Assembly: GCA_031257075.1 (NCBI GenBank)
Contig: JAIRPM010000169.1
Location: 1 to 33,192, forward strand
DNA from: Spirochaetaceae bacterium
GTDB lineage: Bacteria; Spirochaetota; Spirochaetia; Treponematales; Breznakiellaceae
Direction of reading: 5' to 3'
DNA: 33,192 bases
The first letter of the stretch is position 1. Each line of letters starts with the position of its first letter. The position numbers were made by a program, and so were the translations under genes. Below, piece after piece: positions 28,421-33,192 of the stretch. Below the pieces are notes generated by a model. The model was not told the origin of the DNA. It worked only from the letters and a program-made list of their open reading frames with translations, and searched no databases.

Positions 28421-29917
28421 GTGAACATATATCCATTAACATTCTGCGCGGTTGGCGCTGTTTTTTCGTATTATGGGATTCCTGCCCTTTTGCAAATAGG
28501 CGTGCCGCCGGCGTTCATTCTTTTGCTCTTGTTACCTGCGGTCTTTATGCTTGCCTATTTGTACCTTTACAAAGGGTTACAAGGTCTCTGCCGCCGGCAG
28601 AGACCTTGTTCAAACTATGCGTTTATTTGTCTTGTTTTTCTGGGGGCAGGCATCGTTTTTGGAATAGCGGCACGGCGCGGCGCGCAGCGGGATGCGCTTG
28701 TTTTTCCGGGACTTGCGCCCGCCAAGGCACAGGCCGTATCCGGCGTGCTGACGGAAGACCCCCGCAGCGGTTACGATGCACAGGGAATGGCAAAACTTAG
28801 GCTTGAATATGCCTACGGCGCAAACGGGATACGCACATCGGCGCGGGGCAGTTTGCAGGTATTTTTTCCCAAAGAGGCTATGCCCCGCCTGAAAAATTTT
28901 GGACGCGGATGCCGTGTTTATATTGACGGGAATTTTTTACCGCCCAAAGAAGGCAAAAAGGCGCTCGCGTTTCGTGCAACATCGGCGCACATAGTACAGA
29001 CAGCGGGAGCGCTTAACCGCTTGCGGACAAACATCCGCTCTGCGCTTCTCGAATTTTTTAATCAGCCGTGGGGTGGGCTTTCGGTGGCGCTTCTTTTGGG
29101 AGTGCGCGACCATTTGGACGGCAGTCTTGCCAAACAGTATACCAATGCGGGATGCGCCTACATTCTTGCGCTGTCGGGTATGCATTTAGCCATCATTTCT
29201 TCGGTGGTTGCGTTCCTGCTGAAAAAACCGCTGGGGTTAAAAGGCGCGGCGCTGGCCGGTTCAGTGTTCATAGGTTTGTATATTTGCCTTGTGGGCACCG
29301 GTGCATCGCTCTATCGCGCCGCGCTAATGTATGTACTGGGCGCCGCCGCCGTTATTTTTGCGCTGCCGGTGCGGCCGTTTTTGATACTGGGGATTTCATT
29401 TTTGCTTCAAATAGCCATTTCACCGGCATCCGGCGATTCGATTTCATTCATTCTATCGTATTTGGCGCTCGCGGGCATTCTTGTTTTTACAGAATTGATA
29501 AACGGCCTTTTGCGCGGTTATATTCCGCAGTGTATTTTAGCGCCATTATCCGCTTCTATTTCCGCTTTTCTCGCGACTATGGGGGTGAGCGCTCTTTTCT
29601 TTGGCGAATTGCGGCTTATGGGTATAGTTGCCGGCCTTGTTATGGTGCCTCTTACAACATTTTTCATGCTTGGTTCTATGGCCTATCTTGTACTTGGCCT
29701 TATTCCGTTTGTAAAAACGATTGCCGCTTATCCGCTTTTGTGGCTTTATTATGCGCTGGATAGTATTTCTTTTTTTGCCGCCAAACCGCCGCCGCTCAAA
29801 TTCCCGCCCCAGCCGCTTACGCTGCTTTTTTCCGCGCTTTTACCGGTCGTTGTGTTTGCCGTATGCTCTATTGTTACGCGCAGCCGTGAACGGCTGCGCG
29901 TTTTGGAAGCAGCCTAA
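28421..29917 (+). CDS. ComEC/Rec2-type DNA uptake channel, membrane core only
   Basis: This 498-residue protein starts at GTG. Two or three N-terminal helices come first, then a soluble OB-like region (VSGVLTEDPRSGYD...VFFPKEAMPRL). The competence domain (PF03772) follows from about 210: LSVALLLGVRDHLDGSLAKQYTNAGCAYILALSGMHLAIIS, then SLYRAALMYVLGAAA. ComEC moves single-stranded DNA across the inner membrane. The C-terminal metallo-beta-lactamase domain of full-length ComEC is absent; many shorter ComEC/Rec2 proteins also lack it. Its TAA overlaps the stop of the convergent gene by 2 nt. Confidence 0.9.
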   Translation: MNIYPLTFCAVGAVFSYYGIPALLQIGVPPAFILLLLLPAVFMLAYLYLYKGLQGLCRRQRPCSNYAFICLVFLGAGIVFGIAARRGAQRDALVFPGLAPAKAQAVSGVLTEDPRSGYDAQGMAKLRLEYAYGANGIRTSARGSLQVFFPKEAMPRLKNFGRGCRVYIDGNFLPPKEGKKALAFRATSAHIVQTAGALNRLRTNIRSALLEFFNQPWGGLSVALLLGVRDHLDGSLAKQYTNAGCAYILALSGMHLAIISSVVAFLLKKPLGLKGAALAGSVFIGLYICLVGTGASLYRAALMYVLGAAAVIFALPVRPFLILGISFLLQIAISPASGDSISFILSYLALAGILVFTELINGLLRGYIPQCILAPLSASISAFLATMGVSALFFGELRLMGIVAGLVMVPLTTFFMLGSMAYLVLGLIPFVKTIAAYPLLWLYYALDSISFFAAKPPPLKFPPQPLTLLFSALLPVVVFAVCSIVTRSRERLRVLEAA

Positions 29918-30990
29918 AAAGCGCGTATGGCGCGGACGCGCATAATAGAAGGTTTGTTGCCGTTGTAGTACTGGCGGCCGTCCCGAAAATCAAAAAACCA
30001 AACATAGGGGTAATCGCTTTGCGAAGAAGTCCAATACGGGGCGCGTGAAAAGCCGCCCACCCCTTTTATAGCAAGCGCATACCAGATAAGTTCCATTTCT
30101 TCTTTGCTGGGAATGTACCAGTCATCGTAACCGCCAACGCTTAATCTGCGGACAATTTGCGCCGCGCTGCCGGTTCTGTTAGATGCGTCCATACGGGCAA
30201 TAATCGTATGGGTGTTCAATCTGCCTGCGCCAAGCCCCAATTCGGTAACAAAACCGTCCGGGCCGTAAACGCCATTTTCAAAAAAACCCCATGGCGCGGA
30301 AAACTCAGTGCCCGGCGGAGCCACTTCCAGATAGCGCCAGCCGTCTTTGGAATTCCCTTTTTTGAAAAAAACAATGCCCCCTCCCGGCCCCATATCGCCT
30401 ATTTCGTACTCAACGCTGTCGGACGGACGTAGTTTTCCTTTTGGGGGAATGCCGATAGTATCAATGGCCTTCATAAAGCGGTTGGTAAGCAGGGTAATGC
30501 CCGCGCTCATGTCGGGGCCGTTGGGTTTCATCAATGCGGACTGGGTAACGGTAAACATGGCTTTATCCAAGTCCAAAAGGCGCAGCGTAACCCGGTACTG
30601 CCCCTTGAAAATTTCAAGTGTGCCAAAAACAAGAAAATGCAGGGTGTTCAGCGGCGAATCACGCAGTTTTTGTATAATCGGAAGCTGGTTGAGCATAACC
30701 GGCGTTACATTGTTTTGTTTTAAGATTGATTCGACAAACTGATTCTGTTCAACATAAAAAAAACCGCTGTTTTTGAAAATTTCAGTTACTTTGTTTCTGA
30801 TGGCGCGGGTGTCTTGCAAAACATAGAGAGCCTCACTCGGCGCGGTGAAGGGCGCAATGCCGATACGGGGAATATACGCGCTGTCAAGTTCAGCGGGAAT
30901 ATACGGATAGTCTTTTTGCTTTTTACCCTCTGTAAAGAGCGCGGACGCGCAAAAGAACAACATAACAAATGATATGTATCTCGAATTCAT
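29914..30990 (-). CDS. Secreted protein with CsgG-like N-terminal and DUF1566-like C-terminal domains
   Basis: This 358-residue product has a signal peptide (ISFVMLFFCASALFTEG). Residues about 40-185 (RIGIAPFTAPSEA...VTEIFKNSGFFYVEQNQF...FLVFGTLEIFKGQYRVTLRLLDL) resemble the CsgG-like or DUF4384-type fold of envelope lipoproteins. From about 195 on, the sequence is the DUF1566/Lcl-like domain common in treponemes: YEIGDMGPGGGIVFF, GWRYLEVAPPG, SVGGYDDWYIPSKEEMELIW, YWTSSQSDYPYVWFFDF and MRVRAIRAF. The N-terminal assignment is less sure. Its ATG overlaps the holB TGA (ATGA). Confidence 0.75.
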   Translation of the reverse strand: MNSRYISFVMLFFCASALFTEGKKQKDYPYIPAELDSAYIPRIGIAPFTAPSEALYVLQDTRAIRNKVTEIFKNSGFFYVEQNQFVESILKQNNVTPVMLNQLPIIQKLRDSPLNTLHFLVFGTLEIFKGQYRVTLRLLDLDKAMFTVTQSALMKPNGPDMSAGITLLTNRFMKAIDTIGIPPKGKLRPSDSVEYEIGDMGPGGGIVFFKKGNSKDGWRYLEVAPPGTEFSAPWGFFENGVYGPDGFVTELGLGAGRLNTHTIIARMDASNRTGSAAQIVRRLSVGGYDDWYIPSKEEMELIWYALAIKGVGGFSRAPYWTSSQSDYPYVWFFDFRDGRQYYNGNKPSIMRVRAIRAF

Positions 30991-32414
30991 AACCTACAAA
31001 TGCTCTCCTTCAAATCTAAAAAAAGTTTTTCCAGCGCATAAAGCGCGTTTTGATTATACACTGTTACCGCGCTCACCGAGTACGCCCCTTTCGAGCGGAA
31101 CAATTCGCAAAGCCGCAGGGTGCCGGGTGAAACAACGCCGCTTTTCCCCATTGTCGCTTCAAAGACAAACTGTTGCAGCGCGGCAATAAAATCGCCGTAT
31201 AAACGGCGTGTTTGAAATTTCTCACATTTTTCAATAATAAACGCGCATACTTCAGCATAACTGTTTTTGCCGGTATCGAGGCCGGCTTTTTCGCAGCGCT
31301 CTTTGCCGCGTTCCCGCAGTTCCGCAAGGGCGCTCGAAACAAGCCCTGCCGCCGGCGGGTCGGCAGAAACGGCTGCGGCAAGCGTCTGCGCAAACAAAGC
31401 GGCAAGCGGCGGAAGTGAATCTTTTGGAACCGGCAAAAATCCGTCTAAATAGTTTGAAACAAGGCTTACAGCGGTGTTTTTATGAGCAGCGCCGTTTTCT
31501 TCTGCTGCCGCGCATCCCGCGTCCAGCGCTGCCGCGGCGGCCTCCGGGTCGCGGAAAACGCGCCGGATGATTTCCGCTTCGGTTTCCGGTTTTCGCGTAA
31601 AAAACTGGTAGGGGCGTAGGCGCGATAAAATTGTAGGAAGCAGAGAGCCGGGTTTGGCGGTGCATAAAATAATTTGCGCCGAAGGTGGGGGTTCTTCTAT
31701 GGTTTTAAGGAGTGAATTGCGCGCTTCGTCTTTCATGCGTTCCGCGTTTTCAATAATCAGTGTTTTGCGTTTCCCGTCCGGCGTTAGGTGCAGCCAATAC
31801 GCGGCTCGCCGTATATGCGCAACGGGAATCATGTCATTTATGCCGGCAACTTCTAATTTGAGCGCGTCTTTAACAAGAGTGTTTACAATTTTTTCAAGCG
31901 GTGCGGGCAAAACGGCAGGCGTACCGTCCGTGTCATCATTGGAATTTTCATTGTTTCGCAATTCAACATCCGCGCGGCAAAAGCGGTCAATAGTGTCGTT
32001 TATCGATTCCAGCAATGCGTTGAATTTTGACACCTCCGATTCACCTTCCCAAATAATTTGGGAAAACCGCATAAGCAATTTTCGCAATGAACGCAGGAAA
32101 AGTATTTTTGCCGAGGGCATCTGAAAATCGCGCATATATGCCTTTGAACAGGCAAGTATTTCGGCATTGAACGGGCGCGGGCCTATTACCAGCAAATCTT
32201 TGCTGCTCAAATCTTTATGTGTTATGCATGACCGGCAGGCGCATGTCCATTCGCCTTTGTTTTTGCATGAAAGGATACGCGCCGTTTCGAGAGCGGCGCT
32301 TGATTTGCCGCTTGCTTCCGGCCCATGAAAAAGAAGCGAAGGAGGGAGTACATTGTTTTGTATATCGGCAGTCAGCACATCCGCAGCATGCTGCCCCAGC
32401 ATATTTTCAAACAT
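30987..32414 (-). CDS. holB: DNA polymerase III delta'-like subunit (clamp-loader AAA+ ATPase)
   Basis: The 475-residue protein loads the sliding clamp with the tau/gamma and delta subunits. Walker A is FHGPEASGKSSAALE (about residues 29-43). The zinc-binding segment is SCKNKGEWTCACRSC, with four Cys. NSLLKTIEEPPPSAQIILCTAKPGSLLPTILSRLRP carries the sensor and SRC-like region of delta'. It is longer than usual (about 330) because of an insert of roughly 100 residues between the zinc module and the sensor (about 85-195, including NNENSNDDTDG). The ATG at 32414 has GGGAGG 5 nt upstream; the frame is open further but lies within cvpA. The two genes overlap by 8 nt. Confidence 0.88.
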   Translation of the reverse strand: MFENMLGQHAADVLTADIQNNVLPPSLLFHGPEASGKSSAALETARILSCKNKGEWTCACRSCITHKDLSSKDLLVIGPRPFNAEILACSKAYMRDFQMPSAKILFLRSLRKLLMRFSQIIWEGESEVSKFNALLESINDTIDRFCRADVELRNNENSNDDTDGTPAVLPAPLEKIVNTLVKDALKLEVAGINDMIPVAHIRRAAYWLHLTPDGKRKTLIIENAERMKDEARNSLLKTIEEPPPSAQIILCTAKPGSLLPTILSRLRPYQFFTRKPETEAEIIRRVFRDPEAAAAALDAGCAAAEENGAAHKNTAVSLVSNYLDGFLPVPKDSLPPLAALFAQTLAAAVSADPPAAGLVSSALAELRERGKERCEKAGLDTGKNSYAEVCAFIIEKCEKFQTRRLYGDFIAALQQFVFEATMGKSGVVSPGTLRLCELFRSKGAYSVSAVTVYNQNALYALEKLFLDLKESICRL

Positions 32415-32952
32415 ACAGCCCTCCCGGCACCGCTGAAGGGGCCGGCCGCAAAAAAGTGCCTGCATAGGTTATCAAATTCGCCGCAGCTCCGGCGGCTTTT
32501 TCAAACTGGCCGCCCAGCAGCGGCGCAAAGAAACTGCCTTCAAAAAGGGCATTTTTGTCAAACAAAGGCTGCCGCGCAATAATGAATATCACAAGCGCCG
32601 CGACCGCGATGCCTTCAAAAAGCCCGAAAGCCAAACCCAGGCAATTGTTCACGGTACTCAAATTCAAACGTTCAATAATTTCATTAAGCATACTTCCCAA
32701 TAATTTTATAATTAAAAATACGAACGCAAACAAAACGGCAAACGCGAGCGCTTCGGAAACAGCCTTTGCGCCGCCGGGCCATTGTTCACGGATGAAGGCC
32801 GCCCCTCGCGCATAAAACGCGGCGGCAAACCCCAGCCCCAGCAGCCAGGCTGCAAGACCGCCCGCTTCTTGTACAAAGCCGCGAAGTCCGGCTCTGACCG
32901 TAAAAAGGAGAATTATACTTCCAAGAACAATGTCCAAAATAGCAAAATGCAT
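32407..32952 (-). CDS. cvpA: CvpA-family membrane protein
   Basis: This 181-residue protein has four predicted helices: ILDIVLGSIILLFTV, GGLAAWLLGLGFAAAFYA, ALAFAVLFAFVFLIIKLLGSML and NCLGLAFGLFEGIAVAALVIFIIA. RAGLRGFVQEAGGLAAW and the third-helix region match CvpA, a broadly conserved inner-membrane protein named for colicin V production. Its function is unclear. The ATG at 32952 (MHFAILDI) matches the usual family start; an in-frame GTG at 32976 lies closer to the predicted transcript start. It heads the cvpA-holB-DUF1566 run. Confidence 0.85.
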   Translation of the reverse strand: MHFAILDIVLGSIILLFTVRAGLRGFVQEAGGLAAWLLGLGFAAAFYARGAAFIREQWPGGAKAVSEALAFAVLFAFVFLIIKLLGSMLNEIIERLNLSTVNNCLGLAFGLFEGIAVAALVIFIIARQPLFDKNALFEGSFFAPLLGGQFEKAAGAAANLITYAGTFLRPAPSAVPGGLYV

Positions 32953-32987
32953 AGCATTGGAGCCGGCTGTAACCACGGCTGCTGGTT

Positions 32988-33017
32988 AGTATACCACAAA
33001 TGAGGTTTGGCATTGAA
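32988..33017 (-). promoter_or_regulatory. Promoter of the cvpA-holB run
   Basis: On the reverse strand TTCAAT, an 18-nt spacer and TATACT end 11 nt before the GTG at 32976 and 35 nt before the ATG at 32952. Confidence 0.4.
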
Positions 33018-33026
33018 TACCAGAGG

Positions 33027-33083
33027 CCGCCGCCTGCTCACCGCCTACCACCGCCTACTCACTACCCACTACTCACTACCCAC
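33027..33083. repeat. C-rich short-period low-complexity stretch
   Basis: Imperfect short repeats of CCGCCTAC and CACTACCC follow one another (CTCACTACCCACTA twice). It is non-coding and lies between the cvpA promoter and the promoter at the right edge. Confidence 0.6.
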
Positions 33084-33093
33084 ACAAAATCGC

Positions 33094-33122
33094 TTGACAT
33101 TTTTTTCAAAGTGCAGTATAGT
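33094..33122 (+). promoter_or_regulatory. Near-consensus sigma-70 promoter for a gene beyond the right edge
   Basis: TTGACA, a 17-nt spacer and TATAGT. A leader of about 60 nt follows, and GAGGAG at 33182-33187 is a strong Shine-Dalgarno site, so a start codon is expected just past 33192. This is the strongest promoter in the window and predicts a highly expressed gene. Confidence 0.75.
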
Positions 33123-33192
33123 AGAGGGAAAGGCTGGCAATACTTCCCAGTTTGGGGGGCGGCCTTAGAATTACTTACATAGAGGAGACAAA

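Noticed and set aside
29068..29763. A 231-codon frame inside the ComEC gene
   Set aside because: It is a shifted frame of a hydrophobic membrane gene, rich in Cys, Phe and Arg, with no start signal.
1..33192. tRNA or rRNA genes, insertion-sequence transposases, integrase, replication origin
   Set aside because: I looked for T-loop, anticodon-arm and CCA patterns, transposase-like products and terminal repeats, and found none that I could support.

Overview
The window looks like part of a Treponema-type spirochaete chromosome, possibly one of the gut treponemes with moderate GC. The main clues are a FlbB-like flagellar protein known from spirochaetes, a FliL-like protein, a Cache-type chemoreceptor, a small 4.5S-type SRP RNA, many small lipoproteins, and a DUF1566-like protein of the kind common in treponemes. 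This assignment is by family resemblance only; no database was searched.

Layout. 1-1.9 kb: an AT-richer segment with an EcoRI-family adenine methyltransferase (cut by the left edge), an XRE regulator and a GT2 glycosyltransferase. It looks like an accessory or acquired segment. 2-6.2 kb: a secreted vWA protein, a dCache chemoreceptor and a ribokinase. 6.2-9.2 kb (minus): TPR protein, RNase Z, FlbB-like. 9.3-10.6 kb: tyrS. 10.6-13.5 kb (minus): a tight operon of a lipoprotein with an 11-bp C tract, a CapA-like lipoprotein, azlC and azlD. 13.7-15.2 kb: Skp/OmpH-like chaperone plus an acidic membrane protein. 15.2-16.5 kb (minus): SRP RNA running straight into a propeller-like lipoprotein gene. 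16.6-16.9 kb: a perfect-register 13 x 21-bp tandem array. 17-19.8 kb: ComFB-domain protein, ddl and a TrmJ-like methyltransferase. 19.8-24.3 kb: M30-like metalloprotease lipoprotein, UvrD/PcrA helicase and FliL-like protein. 24.3-27.3 kb: a divergent Co/Ni ECF transporter (cbiO facing away from cbiMN-cbiQ) with a structured 120-nt leader before cbiM. 27.4-29.9 kb: a damaged outer-membrane-type ORF, YjbQ and a ComEC core. 29.9-33 kb (minus): cvpA, holB and a DUF1566 protein. The window ends on a near-perfect sigma-70 promoter for a gene starting just outside.

The most notable signals are not single genes. (1) At least six plus-strand transcription units have a -35/-10 pair with a 17-nt spacer and the -10 hexamer only 6-7 nt before the ATG, which predicts leaderless mRNAs; most genes inside operons show Shine-Dalgarno sites or stop/start overlaps. 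(2) A family of short intergenic palindromes, built on GGGCAACGCTGATTA / TAATCAGCGTTGCCC, occurs six times; its two best copies show a compensatory base-pair change. (3) A C11 tract near the end of a lipoprotein gene could switch its C-terminus. (4) The 21-bp array sits between two promoters. (5) The cbiM leader has three hairpins and mutually exclusive pairings, and it matches no riboswitch class I could recognise.
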